Source: Varanus komodoensis
Taxonomy: Eukaryota > Chordata > Lepidosauria > Squamata > Varanidae
Length of the DNA: 64,000 nt
Assembly (NCBI RefSeq): GCF_004798865.1
Contig: NW_025335268.1
Span: forward strand, 32,272,731-32,336,730
Direction of reading: 5' to 3'
The notes under the pieces were generated by a model, which worked only from the letters and a program-made list of their open reading frames with translations, had not been told where the DNA came from and ran no database searches. Below, in pieces: positions 44,601 through 56,394 of the stretch (its first letter is position 1; the number at the start of each line of letters is the position of its first letter). The position numbers were made by a program, and so were the translations under genes.

Positions 44601-46654
44601 TCTGCCCTTCAAAATTCACCATTGGACCAACTGCACATAGGCTTTGGGTTTATTTGGGGTGGAAAAGTACCAAGCTGCTCTCAGACTATTTGTGTCATGG
44701 TGCCTCTTTTGTAACGAGGATCAGGACACACATAAAATTATATGCCCACTGAAGCCCATGTAAATTTCGATTTTGTCTCCATGCCATGAACCTATTTCAG
44801 ACAATGCCAATTTCTACCTCACCCGTGAAATCCAGCACTGCAATCGCACTCGTGTCCCTGCCTCAGTGCAGAAGACATGGCTGTTTCTGGTGCCATCGGC
44901 AGCAAGGACAGCTCTGAGCACAGAGGAATTTGGATCATTGTGCTGCATCTGGCAGATCTTCCCCCACTGACACGAACACCAGAGGATCTCCGTCAAGGTG
45001 AACGGACTGCATAAAGGTGAGGAGACTGACAAAACACGTCTAGATGCAGTGTTACTAAAAGAAGCAGCGAAACAAAGGAGGGGAAAACAGAGACAATTTT
45101 TCTCTCCAATCTCTTTCACTTATGGTAGTCTTAAGTGTCACCTGCAACAATGGAAAGCAAACAGTTTTCTCAAAGTAATGTGACTTTTCAACAGAAGAGT
45201 CCCTTTAAAGCATAGATCACAAATCCAAACTAACAATGCTGCTTTACAACACTTTTCCATTTAGGGAAGACAGTGACACACAGGTTAACACAGTGGTTAC
45301 CACAACAAAAGGAACTGACCTAAAAATTGAAAACACCAGCACTGGCTTGGAGTCCGGGATGGGCCTAGCCTGAATGCCACTGAGCCGGGCTTCAAATTAC
45401 AAAGTACAACTCCTACCTCAGCCTTGGGTTCAGTGAATGGCCTTAAACTAATTACCCTAATTTAACTGGCACTCCTACAGGAATAGCAATGTTGTGCTCC
45501 CAGGCCTCTGATAAGGTCATATTCTTATTCTTTCTCTGAATCTCTGGGATGGCAGCTTATGAATTGCCAGAAAGGAAGTCAAAGATGCTATTGATTTGCC
45601 TGACATTTGCATATGTTCATCTATATGTGTAAGTGCAAACGTACAGATCATTTTAATGCAACTAGAAATACAAGAAGACTTACCCGGGGGGAAGAGTGTG
45701 ACCCAGTTACCTGTCACCTGCCTCTTAGCCTGCTGCCCAGGTGCTGAGTGCTGAAGGACAAACACTTTTATAATGCCTTATTTTAAAAACAGATTTGGTT
45801 TCTATAACCCTTCAGATAAAGAATTTTTTCAAACCACTCTCTGGCAGCCCAAATAGAAGACTGTCTTCTGCAAAGTAGGACATAGCAGCCTCCCTAGCAA
45901 AGTTGGAGTACTCTGATTTTTTCCTTAAACTCAGTTGTGCTCCTGCCAGCATGGTAGATGGGAGATTAGAATGGGATTTGCCACTCTTCTTCCTTCCTTC
46001 CTTCCATTCATTCATCCATCCATTCATTCATTTGTTCTTTCTTTTACTTTGAACTATTCCCCCATTGTTTTCAATGGGAAAGAAATCATTCAAACCAGTG
46101 TCAGGTTCCAACACTGGGCTGGTGAGGGAGGTTGGATCTCTCCCTCCAAGACTGGAGCTCTTTCTTGGCCTGAGAGAGAGAGAGGGAGGAGGGGAGGGAG
46201 GGAGAGATGATCTTTCCTCTGGCTTCTGTGACACCTTTGCAGAGACCAAAGGACCACACGTCACACAAATGGGGCAGAAGACAAGAATCCTCATATGTAT
46301 CTCCATATGAAACACAAAACACTGGACTGGAATGCATGGACTATTAATCATGCACAATGACGGGGGCATCAATTTTGTGGATCTCTTCTAGAGATGTCAA
46401 AATACCAGGAGAAATCACATATTACTTAGTTGTTTGCATTCATTTGGGCTGCGAATCAGCAGAAGTCTTGAGTTGGCTCGGGAACATCAGATAGGATCTT
46501 TATGTGTGTTATTTTCATGGCATTTCAAATGAGTTTCTTACCTTTCTACTTTTGGCAAAGGAAAATGAATATGCTTATTTCCTGATCTCTGGACAAAGAT
46601 TCATTCCAGTGAGAAACAGCAGAAGCTCCTTATAGTGCTGGTCTGTTTAGCTCA
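44601..46654. other. unassigned sequence with small tetranucleotide runs
   Basis: No supported gene. (TTCC)n at about 45988-46007 and (CATT)n at 46008-46032 adjoin. An AG-rich GGGA patch lies at 46165-46205. Confidence 0.45.
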
Positions 46655-46775
46655 GTATTGTTGATGCTGATGGGTAGCAGCTCTCAAGTGCTGCAGACAG
46701 GGAAAGTTCCTACCCATACCTGGGGATGCCAAGGATGGACGCCCAGGTGCTCTACCACTGAGCTACAAAGAGGTG
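46655..46775 (-). repeat. tRNA-derived SINE, second family, reversed
   Basis: The plus strand ends GGTGCTCTACCACTGAGCTA, the reverse of TAGCTCAGTGGTAGAGCACC, a clear tRNA-like A-box arm. The body holds TACCTGGGGATGCC (B-box side). Degraded after that. It pairs with the 41405 copy. Confidence 0.65.
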
Positions 46776-49700
46776 TTACTGAAGAAGCCACTTCAACAAA
46801 GGACCAGAAGTGCCTAGTTCAGCTTTTCTCACTCTGGTACCTCCAAATACATTCATGCAAAGCTTTCCTTTCCTCTCTATTTGTTTAACATGGAAGGGCA
46901 GTCAGTAATTTGAGTATCTATTTACAGTATGAAAGGGTATATTCCATTCTATGACCTCAGCCTTCACCCACCCCATTCCCATCTCCTTGGGCTGCCTGAC
47001 TAGACCCACTCCCTGCTGGTTCTCAGCAAGGGCATCACAAAGACTGTTCTGACGGGTCCTGTGATCAGGCCCAAACAATACGTTCTGCTGCCACCCACGC
47101 GTCTCTCTCCGCCCACCCACTCAGCAATCCACATCCTCATTTGCTCATCGTATGTCTTACGAATGGCCATATTGAATCAAAACACTGGACTGGAATCGCA
47201 ATGCATGGAACAGGAGTCACATGCTCGGTCACTCCTGCCTTGTGCCCCAGTTATGCAATTATGCCAAGAGCCCAGAAGAACTGTCACAAGAGGTCAGCCA
47301 ACCTCTCATGGAGCCCCAAGGCTGGGGCACAAGGGGGGAATGAACAGGCAGCCAGCTGGGCCAATGAGAAGGCAGCCAGCCAGGTGGCTAACTAAGCAGG
47401 TAGGTCAGTAGGTGGGACAGGATGCTGCCACTAGCCACAGTGAGAAGACGTGGTGGCAGCTGGAGCAAGGCTGGCCTGCACACCCTGAACTTCATTCTTG
47501 TTCTTGGGCAAAAGACAACTTTTGGAAACAGAAACCAAGGTATAACTAACCCGGTTCCTTCTGCAAGTCCAGCCCTGCCAGATCCTGGGAAGGGAGTGCG
47601 GGGCAGGAGGGAGTGCCCTCATGCAGCAAGAATGCTTCTGCACACACCCCCCCCCAGATCAATGGAGAACACTTTTCAAAGGGAGAAGAAAACCTTTGTG
47701 AAAAGCAGACTCCTGGATTTCAGCTCAGCCCTAAAAAGGAATACGAATACTAATCCTTGAACAATACCTGAAGCATCTTACGCTCGGTTTGTCACCATAG
47801 CTTGCTTCTGCAGCAACCTCTCCAGGTGTAAGTGTGAAAGACAGCAGGATTATACAATCCATCATTCCCAAAGGAAGGGGGGAATCTTTTTCTTCGTCTT
47901 CTTTTTCTGGATGCCCTACTTTGCCATATAATAGCAATAATCAGTATTGCTTTGTGATATATTCAGAACAGCTTTAGAGATTGATTAAGCTCTTCAGCTT
48001 CACATCAGGTTTAATCAAAGCTAGCAGCTGTTTATTGCTTTTGTGTACTACAAATCAATAGAGCTTATGCCTTACATATACCTTTAAAATAGTTTCTTCA
48101 TACACCACAAGACCCACAAAACTGCAAGCGGCAATTAAGGCATGCAATTATGTCGTACAGAACCAGTGGAGAGTAGTTATTACCCGCCTGCTAAAAATAA
48201 TGGCACCTGCTCATGTTACTCTTCAGGTGTAACAACCTTCTAGTTGCTTGTTTGTCACAAGTTCCAGGCATACTTTTAACGTGAAAAAAAAACCAAAAAG
48301 TTCTTTACAGTTTTGTACATACAAACAGACAATACTTTGGCCAGAAGCCAAAGCTTAAGTATGAACACAGAAATTAAGTATGAACTCAGACATGATCTTT
48401 TCAAGACCATCATCCTCTCCAGAGCTGTCTCCAATGGAATTACAGTGCCAGAAGCTTCCACGGAAAAAGCAATAATCTTCAGAAGAGGCAGTTCTGGGAT
48501 ACTTTGTTTGAACTGAAAGACCTTGTGACTGCAAAAGCCGGCAGTTAAAGATTGGCTGATTCCCTGAAACACAAGGGCTTCCATCCGTTGCACATCTGAA
48601 AACTTACAGAATAGGGGGATTGACTGGGAGGCTGCCAAGGGGCAATTTCGACATGGTAAATGTTCAATAATGTTGCTTCCGGCAAACCTCCTGTGCCTTT
48701 GAACGGCTGTGTGACAGACAGAAATTCATCAGGCATGCATGGAAATACAATGATGGGAGAAGCACCACCTATTGAATTTCTACCTGCCATGGACCCATAA
48801 CTACAATGTAGATATCCCTGGTGAAAATGCTTCTCGTCTCTGGCCCTGGACTGCCACATCCATTCCTATTACCCTTAATCTTATTTCTGTTCTTCATTGC
48901 GCTAGCTTTCCCTAAAGAATGCCAGGAAAGTCAATGGGTGTCACTCTCAGGCTGCACAGACCTGCAGTGCTGCAAAAGATTATGGGATGCCTCCCTTTGA
49001 CTGCACCATGTTTCATTAGTGCTGATACAGCTATGGATGCTCTGGTGCCTGAGGTGTGATTTCTAGGGATGCAAGAGTCCCGTCACCCCCTTTCTCTCCC
49101 CAGCTATCAACTCACTCAAAGAACATTGTCCATGACATGGGATGGGGCTGAATGAGGTGGATTCAACCAAATAAAATGTTCATGCTTCTCTTTGAAATCA
49201 ATAGGATCTGCATTGTCAGAGAAACTGGTGGGAGGTGATTGCTCCTACTTGTGGTGCCCACCATGACTTCAGTGGGATGTGACTCCATCCCTGATATTAT
49301 CCCAACCTCCTTTAAAGAGAGAAAGAGAGGGAGAGTGAATACATATTTAAGAATGTTGACGTCCACAAACCTAAGGAAAGCTTTGTATACAGCACCCTCC
49401 AGTCTCAGAGGTCTCTGTCTATCCAGTGCCCTGCTTGGATCAGGAGGAGAACAGATGCTTTTACAGCTTCCTATTCCTCTGTTTCCACAAATTTAAGCCA
49501 GACATACCTCTCAGTCTGCCTAGCTGGCAGAGGGCATGGATGGGGCTCTTGGTTCGACAGGATGCAGGTCTCCTCTTCCCTTCCCTAACCTCTTTCTGAA
49601 GAAGCTGCTGAGTCCTTTGAAGAGCTGCTGCCCAGGTCCCCTCCATGGCAGCTGCAAGCACTGCTGAGAAGACAAGATGCTTGCCAGTCTCCATCCACAA

Positions 49701-51009
49701 GGTCACAGCTGTAAGGATTGCTCTGCGAGAATGGGAAATAAAAATAGAATCAACTAAACAGCTACTGAACGTATTGAGTGAATTACTGAACTGATCCACT
49801 CATTTGTTTTCTGCATCCCATTGAACATGTTGTACATAAGTGCTTATAAGAGTCTGAGTTGAACAATCTGATGGCAGCCAAGCTGATACAGGCCAGATGC
49901 TGGAAAGACATGGGTTGCAGCATCTAAAAATGAGCAGCTGCAGAAGATATGGGGATACATCAGCAGTGAAGACGGCATCCCAAAATTCAGCAAGAGCATC
50001 TCTGGCAGTGCCAGCCCATGTTCCAGCAGTACAGCATATAATAACACAGCATCTCATGCAAAAAGTCAGTGATATCAAAATACGGTCCAAAGTTTCTACT
50101 GGGTATGCAAATAACTCTCACTGAATGTTTGAAATAAAAATACATTGGAGTGGATTCAGGGAGAAAATTTCAATAATTTGTTTTTTAACTCAGGAAGTAA
50201 AGGGGAGAGGGGTATGTGAGCTTCAAGTAGTTTCATAAGTCAAGTTAATATTTCTGTTGTCAATTTCTGTGCCTGGATATTCTTCTACACACTGCTAACC
50301 CCCTGAAGCCTTCTTTGAAGGAAGAAACCTAACAGCGCAAAATGTCTTTGGATGCTCTATGCTTATAATATGCAGATCAAGGCGTTCTTATTAACTCAGT
50401 TTCAGTTTCCTTCCTTCCTAGGTACAAGTGCTGGGATGTTATTTGCAAACAGCCAAGGTAATTACCATCCAGCAGGGTCCAATTGTTTTCAATTAAAAGC
50501 CTGACTGAAGTCTTTCGGTTTTAATACCATTGTGGCCATCTGCTTTCACTGAAGTTCATCACTCAACCTGTGAACAAAAGCAAAGGGCATATCCAAACCC
50601 TGTTTAATTAGGAAAACAACTTTGTTTTAATTTTGGTCCAAGTCTTCTTCTCAGGCTGATGCAAAGACCAAGAAAACCAGCAAGGTGTGGTGGATTCCAT
50701 TATCACTGAGCACTGTGGAAGAGCCTTGCTTTTGGCAGAGATTTGGTTCCACTCTTTCCCTTCATGCACTGGCATTTTCTGCCTTTCCATTCCCCTTGAA
50801 GCATAATGCTTAAGAATAAACCAACAAAAAGCTTCATGTCAGATTTTCAATCCAAAGTCTGCCCAACTATGTCACCCTATCACTCTATCACTCTGAGATA
50901 TTGTGGGAAAAATTCACTGGCAGGAGCCTTCCCAGATGCAGCCTCTGAAGCCAGATAAACTCACAGCTGTGATACGAGCAGACAGGAAGCCCATGCAGCA
51001 CAGCGGTCT
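46776..51009. other. unassigned, largely unique DNA
   Basis: About 4.2 kb without a supported gene or element, the longest repeat-poor stretch here. 47940-48240 and 50430-50560 have the look of conserved noncoding DNA: AT-core motifs such as GGTTTAATCAAAGC and GGTAATTACC, no microsatellite, few CpG. Conservation is untested. Confidence 0.35.
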
Positions 51010-51252
51010 CCTTAGAGCAGGGGTCCTCAAACTTTTTGAACAGGGGGCCAGTTGAAAGGGGCCAGGGCTGGGCACGGGCCGCCAAGGCAGTGCGGGGCGG
51101 AAAGGCAGGCCATGCGTGCGGAGAGATCATTTTCTCCCAACGAGTCCAAAACATACTTGCGCACGTGTGGCGAGCTATGGCAGGCTGGATAAATGGGCAT
51201 GGTGGGCCGGATCCAGCCCGCAGACCGTAGTTTGAGGACCCTTGCCTTAGAG
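51010..51252. mobile_element. non-autonomous hAT element with perfect 8-bp duplication
   Basis: The element proper is 51018-51244 (227 bp). The left end CAGGGGTCCTCAAACTTTTT and the reverse complement of the right end (CAAGGGTCCTCAAACTACGG) are terminal inverted repeats. CCTTAGAG occurs on both sides (51010-51017 and 51245-51252), an exact hAT-type 8-bp duplication. The interior is GC-rich with GGGCCGGATCCAGCCCGCAG near the right end, and has no transposase. It would have been mobilised by an autonomous hAT elsewhere. Confidence 0.93.
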
Positions 51253-52448
51253 CATCCTGGTCCGAGCCCTGACCCACAGGAGCTGAGCATGGCTGCCAGC
51301 CCTGCAAAACTCAGAGTCACCAACCTGGGCCTGAACGGGTCGTTCTTGTGGGCCCAAGGAGGGCCTGACATTTTTGAGTTTGCCCCTCCTATCAAAACTC
51401 ATATCAAAAGATGTTTCTTCTTTTAAATGTCATCATCCAGCCAAACTGCATGAATGTATGTGCTACATTACGCCTAGCATTATATTTCATATTCTTAAGT
51501 TAGTCAAGCAAGCTTGGGTTGGAAAAGTACTGCAAGTGTTTACATTTTCCCCCAACATTTCCAATTTTGTCCGGAAAAAAACATTGTATCAGTGGCTTCA
51601 AGATTTCCAGGAATTTATATCCCTCTTAACCACAAGAAAACTGAGACTAGTCTCTGAGTTTTCATGCTAGTTCTGTCTTCTCTCACATTTGCTTTTAAGC
51701 TCATTTTCAGAGGCCCTTTTCCAGACACTCCAGCCTTCTGATACGGGGAGATCAGTAGGGCAGCAGTTTGCAAAGCACCAAAAAACAGAGCATTGATCTA
51801 TGTGAAAACTGCATATCTGTGCATATACCACTTTAGAGTCATTTATTATAATTGAAATGAAAATGCAGCATCTCACCTAAGTGTTTAAGACTGGAAACAG
51901 GTGATGCTCACCTGTTCTTCCTTCAGATGCACACGTGGACACCCTAGGTCAGAATGTGGCTTGCTCCGCCCTAATGCTGGTTCTGCCAGACTCCAGCAAA
52001 TCTCTCAGGATCTGAAAAATCTGAACCATCTCTGCATCATTGCACTAGTACAGAGGGATGCAGGTTCTGAACTATGCACTCATAAGGCAGGACCCAGTGA
52101 AAGCTACATGATCGCATGAGCTGCTGTGCAAGCTGAGCTCTGGTAGTGCTATTTAGGTTTGCAGAATGACACTGTTGGATGCAGCCTTCGGTATTGATGG
52201 TTGGTGTGCGTAGCCTCAGTGGTTGTCTTCATGGTAATGGGACTGCAGTCTGAGTGGATCTCAGGCCCTGGTAAAGTGTACCTCACAGCCCTGCCCACCT
52301 GATGCTTGGGCAAGCTTGTCAGGAAACATTTTCACAGTTTTCTAAGTGCATAGCAGGAACGTGCCATAAATCTGTAAGACTGCAAGACCACTATGAAAAT
52401 TTGCTTAAGTGCTTGAAAAATAGCTGCTCCATGTATTATTCTGCCTCT
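51253..52448. other. unassigned sequence
   Basis: No supported gene between the hAT element and the BovB. Confidence 0.4.
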
Positions 52449-52638
52449 AAGATATTACCCTCCTTCATGGATCACTGCCTCGTTGTGACGAAGGGGCTTG
52501 TGTAGCTCAATGAAGCTATGAGCTATGCCATGCAGGGTCACCCAAGACGGATGGGTCATAGAAGAGAGCTCTGACAAAACGTGATCCACTGGAGAAGGAA
52601 ATGGCAACCTACTCCAGTAGCTTTGCCATGAAAACCCC

Positions 52639-53496
52639 ATGGACAGTACCAACAGGCAAAAAGATATGATGCCGGAAGATGAGCCCCTCAGGTCAGAAGG
52701 TGTGCAATATGCTACTGGGGAAGAGCGGAGGGCTAGTACTAGTAGCGCCAGAAAGAATGAAGCGACTGGGTCAAAGCCGAAAGGACGCTCAGTTGCAGAT
52801 GTATCTTGTGGTGAAAGGAGAGTTTGATGCTGCAAAGATCTATACTCCATAGGAACCTGGAATGTAAGATCCATGAATCAAGGCAAGCTGGATGTGGTCA
52901 AACAAGAGATGACAAGACTGAGCATCGACATCTTAGGAATCAGTGAACTAAAATGGACAGGAATGGGTGATTTTAATTCAGATGACCATCAGGTATACTA
53001 CTGCGGGCAAGAATCCCTCAGAAGAAATGGAGTAGCCTTCATAGTCAATAAAAGAGTAGGAAAAGCAGTACTGGGATACAATCTCCAAAATGACAGAATG
53101 ATCTCAGTTCGAATCCAAGGCAAACCATTCAACATCACAGTAGTCCAAGTCTGTGCCCCAACCACTGGTGCTGAAGAAGCTGAAGTTGACCAGTTCTATG
53201 AAGGCCTACAACACCTTCTAGAATTAACTCCAAAAAATGATGTCGTTTTCATCATGGGGGATTGGAATGCTAAAGTAAGAAGCCAAAAGATAACCGGAAT
53301 AACAGGCAAGTTTGGCCTTGGAGTACAAAATGAAGCAGGGCACAGGCTGGTAGAATTTTGCCAAGAGAATACGATGGTCATAGCAAACACTCTTTTCCAA
53401 CAACCCAAGAGACGACTCTACACATGGATATCACCAGACGGTCAACAGAGAAATCAGATTGACTATGTGCTCTGCAGCCAAAGATGGAGAAGCTCT
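52639..53496 (+). pseudogene. BovB ORF: N-terminus and AP endonuclease domain, first part
   Basis: One frame runs from the Met at 52639 through the endonuclease. A single stop lies at 52825-52827, just before G-T-W-N-V-R-S. Endonuclease motifs are N-V-R-S (about 52858), I-S-E-L-K-W with the catalytic Glu, I-M-G-D-W-N-A-K-V, and N-Q-I-D-Y-V-L near 53450. The domain nicks target DNA for target-primed reverse transcription. The hAT insertion at 53501 cuts the domain just before its last motif, S-D-H, which survives at about 53758-53766. Confidence 0.93.
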
Positions 53497-53721
53497 ATAC
53501 CAGGGGCCTCAAATTCAACTTACCTGGGGGCCGCTGGAAGTAGAGTCTGGGTGAGGCTGGGCCACATCAAGTATTCCACCACCGCGGTGGTGGTGGGCCG
53601 TTCATCCCGTGGCCAGCCTGGGCACCACTGGCGCTTTGAGGGCCGCAGAGCCCCTCCCCCATGCCCCGCCTGTCCTGGCAATTGGCCCGTGGGCCACGAG
53701 TTTGAGACCCCTGCTCTATAC
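53493..53721. mobile_element. hAT element nested in the BovB endonuclease
   Basis: The element proper is 53501-53713 (213 bp). The left end CAGGGGCCTCAAATTCAACT and the reverse complement of the right end (CAGGGGTCTCAAACTCGTGG) are terminal inverted repeats. CTCTATAC is duplicated exactly at 53493-53500 and 53714-53721. The interior holds an 18-bp perfect palindrome CCACCACCGCGGTGGTGG at 53576-53593. No transposase. The termini resemble those at 51018, but the interiors differ, so the two are sister families or deletion products of related parents. Confidence 0.95.
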
Positions 53722-54430
53722 AGTCAGTAAAAACTAGACCAGGAGCTGACTGTGGCTCAGATCATGAGCTTCTGGTTGCAAAATTTAGGCTTAAGTTGAA
53801 GAAAGTACGGAAAAGCACTAGGCTACTCAGGTATGACCTAAATCATATCCCTGATGAATATACAGTAGAGGTGACAAATAGATTTAAGGAATTAGATCTG
53901 ATAGACAGAGTGCCTGAAGAACTATGGACGGAGGTTTGCAACATTGTACAAGAGGCAGCAACTAAAACCATTCCAAAGAAAAAGAAATGCAAGAAAGCAA
54001 AATGGCTGTCTGAGGAAGCTTTACAAATAGCTGAGGAAAGAAGGGAAGGCAAGGGAGAAAGATACAAACAATTGAATGCAGAATTCCAGAGAACAGCTAG
54101 AAGAGATAAGAATGACCTCTTAAATGAACAGTGCAAAGAAATAGAAGAAAACAATAGAATAGCGAGGACCAGAGATCTCTTTAAGAAAATTGGAGATATG
54201 AAGGGAACATTTCATGCAAAGATGGGCATGATAAAGGACCAAAATGGCAGGGACCTAACAGAGGCAGAAGAGATTAAGAAGAAGTGGGAAGATTACACAG
54301 AAGAACTATACAAGAAAGAGCTTAACGTCCCTGATAATCACGATGGGGTGGTCACTGACCTCGAGCCAGACATCCTGGAATGTGAAGTCAAATGGGCCTT
54401 AGGAAGTCTGAGCAACAACAAACTGGTGGG
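53722..54430 (+). pseudogene. BovB ORF: end of endonuclease and linker
   Basis: Directly after the hAT the BovB text resumes and reaches G-S-D-H-E-L-L-V-A-K-F, which holds the Asp-His pair that completes the endonuclease site. The frame at 53796-54467 continues through a basic linker (P-K-K-K-K-C-K-K-A-K-W-L-S) and I-L-E-C-E-V-K-W-A-L-G. A one-base loss near 54428, in the run of G before G-G-D-N-I-P, shifts the frame into the RT. Confidence 0.92.
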
Positions 54431-55257
54431 GGCGATAATATTCCAGTTGAGCTATTCAAAATCCTAAAAGACGATGCAGTAAAAGTGCTACACTCAATAT
54501 GCCAGCAAATTTGGAAAACTCAGCAGTGGCCACAGGATTGGAAAAGGTCAGTTTACATCCCGATCTCAAAGAAGGGCAATGCCAAAGAATGTTCTAACTA
54601 CCGCACCATTGCACTCATTTCACATGCTAGCACAGTTATGCTCCAAATCCTACAAGCTAGGCTCCAGCAGTATGTGGAACGAGAACTACCAGAAGTACAG
54701 GCAGGATTTCGAAGAGGGAAAGGAACTAGAGATCAAATTGCCAACATACACTGGATCAAGGAGAAAGCTAGGGAGTTCCAGAAAAACATCTACTTCTGCT
54801 TCATTGACTATGCTAAAGCCTTTGATTGTGTGGATCACAACAAATTGTGGCAAGTTCTTAAAGAGATGGGAGTACCAGACCATCTTATTTGTCTCTTGAG
54901 AAACCTTTATGCGGGTCAAGAAGCAACAGTGAGAACTGGACACAGAACCATTGATTGGTTCAAAATTGAGAAAGGAGTTCACAAGGTTGTATACTGTCAC
55001 TCTGTCTATTTAACTTATACGCAGAGCGCATCATGAGAAAGGTGGGGCTAGATAAATCACCAGTTGGAATTAAGATTGTTGGGAGAAATATCAACAACCT
55101 CAGATATGCAGATGATACCACTCTCATGGCAGAAAGTGAAGAGGAACTAAAGAGCCTCTTGGTGCGGGTGCAGGAGGAGAGCGCAAACGTTGGCTTGAAA
55201 CTCAATATTAAGAAAACTAGATCATGGCATCCGATCCTCTCACTTCCTGGCAAATAG
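54392..55257 (+). pseudogene. BovB ORF: reverse-transcriptase domain
   Basis: The frame at 54392-55036 carries W-P-Q-D-W-K-R-S-V-Y-I-P-I-S-K-K-G, S-N-Y-R-T-I-A-L, Q-A-G-F-R-R-G-K-G-T-R-D-Q-I and the RT motif F-I-D-Y-A-K-A-F-D-C-V-D-H. A one-base loss near 54975, inside the G-V-R-Q-G-C motif, moves to the frame at 55033-55257, which holds the catalytic Y-A-D-D-T-T-L-M-A (about 55099-55125) and G-L-K-L-N-I-K-K-T. The RT copies the element's RNA at the nicked target. Both catalytic Asp motifs are intact in sequence, but no single frame spans them. Confidence 0.94.
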
Positions 55258-55875
55258 ATGGGGAAGAAATGGAGGTAGAGACAGATTTTTTTTTTCCTGG
55301 GCTCCAAGATCACCGCAGACAGGGACTGCAGCCAAGAAATTAAAAGACGCTTGCTCCTGGGGAGGAAAGCTATGGCAAATTTAGACAGCATACTAAAAAG
55401 CAGAGACATCAGCCTGCCAACAAAAGTGCGTATAGTCAAGGCTATGGTTTTCCCAGTTGCAATGTATGGCTGTCAAAGCTGGACCATAAGGAAGGCTGAG
55501 CACCGAAGAACTGAGGCCTTTGAATTGTGGTGCTGGAGGAGACTCCTGCGAGTCCCTTGGACCGCAAGGCGATCAAACTGGTCAGTCCTAGAGGAGATCA
55601 ACCCTGACTGCTCTTTAGAAGGCCAGGTACTGAAGATGAAACTCAAATACTTTGGCCACCTAATGAGAAGGAAGGACTCCCTGGAAAAGAGTCTAATGCT
55701 GGGAACAATAGAGGGCAAAAGAAGAAGGGGACGGCAGAGGATGAGGTGGCTAGAGGGAGTCACTGAGGCAGTTGGTGTGAGCTTGGGTGGATTCCTTGGG
55801 ATGGCGGAAGACAGGAAGGCCTGGAGGAGTGTTGTCCATGGGGTCGCGATGGGTCAGACACGACTTCGCGACTAA
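55258..55875 (+). pseudogene. BovB ORF: C-terminal region
   Basis: After a one-base loss near 55222 and a one-base gain in a T run at about 55286-55295, the frame is restored from about 55296. The final open stretch (55351-55875) reads L-L-G-R-K-A-M-A-N-L-D, A-M-Y-G-C-Q-S-W-T-I-R-K-A, W-C-W-R-R-L-L-R-V-P-W-T-A-R-R-S, and R-R-R-G-R-Q-R-M-R-W-L. It ends Q-T-R-L-R-D at the natural stop. The role of this region in RTE elements is not well defined. The CxW(C)WRR cluster is the family hallmark. Confidence 0.93.
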
Positions 55876-55898
55876 CAACAACAACAAAAGATATTACC

Positions 55899-56350
55899 AT
55901 TATCAAAGGGAAGAGGCAAGGTCAGATTCTGGTCTCATTTGCTTGGATTCAAGCTAGGTAGGTATCCCACTGCAACTTCTGGAGCTTCCTTTGCACTGTT
56001 GCTAGTGCACCTCATGCATAGATTGTCAGGTATAGCAAACTGCACTTTATGCACACACATAATGGGCTAACTGGAAAAGAGCACTTTGCCCATTGCAAAT
56101 ATTCCTAAACATTGCAAATAGGGCCCAATGTATTCCCATTTAGGCTTCTTCCAAAAGTGAAGATCAGCTCTGTCCTAAGCACAGAATTGCACTGCAGGCT
56201 GCAGTCACCCCAGGGAAAGCATTTTGAAAAACATGCCCAAACAAGTATTGAGCAAATATTCCATGCATGAGGCAAGATCTGGAAGGAGCCTTTGTACTGC
56301 ATCACATGGTTTCTTTGTTTAGTCTCAGCCTGTCAATGAATCTTGTCCTC
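55899..56350. other. unassigned sequence
   Basis: No supported gene or element downstream of the BovB. Confidence 0.4.
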
Positions 56351-56351
56351 G

Positions 56352-56391
<40 letters not shown>
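56351..56391. repeat. (GT)n microsatellite
   Basis: About 19 GT units, pure. Confidence 0.97.

Positions 56392-56394
<3 letters not shown>

Larger units (their letters stand above)
52449..55898 (+). mobile_element. full-length BovB (RTE) LINE with target duplication and nested hAT
   Basis: AAGATATTACC at 52449-52459 and 55888-55898 is an exact 11-bp target-site duplication, so the element is 52460-55887. Subtracting the nested hAT and its duplication (221 bp) leaves about 3207 bp, the usual full BovB length. The 5' UTR holds ATGGATCACTGCCTCGTTGT and GAAGGAAATGGCAACCTACT. The 3' end is GGTCGCGATGGGTCAGACAC followed by ACTAACAACAACAACAA. It encodes one polyprotein of AP endonuclease plus reverse transcriptase, described in separate entries. 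The few breaks and exact duplication point to a comparatively recent insertion. BovB is known to have crossed between squamates and ruminants by horizontal transfer. Confidence 0.96.

Noticed and set aside
46745-46775. tRNA gene on the minus strand
   Set aside because: Clear A-box arm, but the remaining stems do not form and the context is a SINE.
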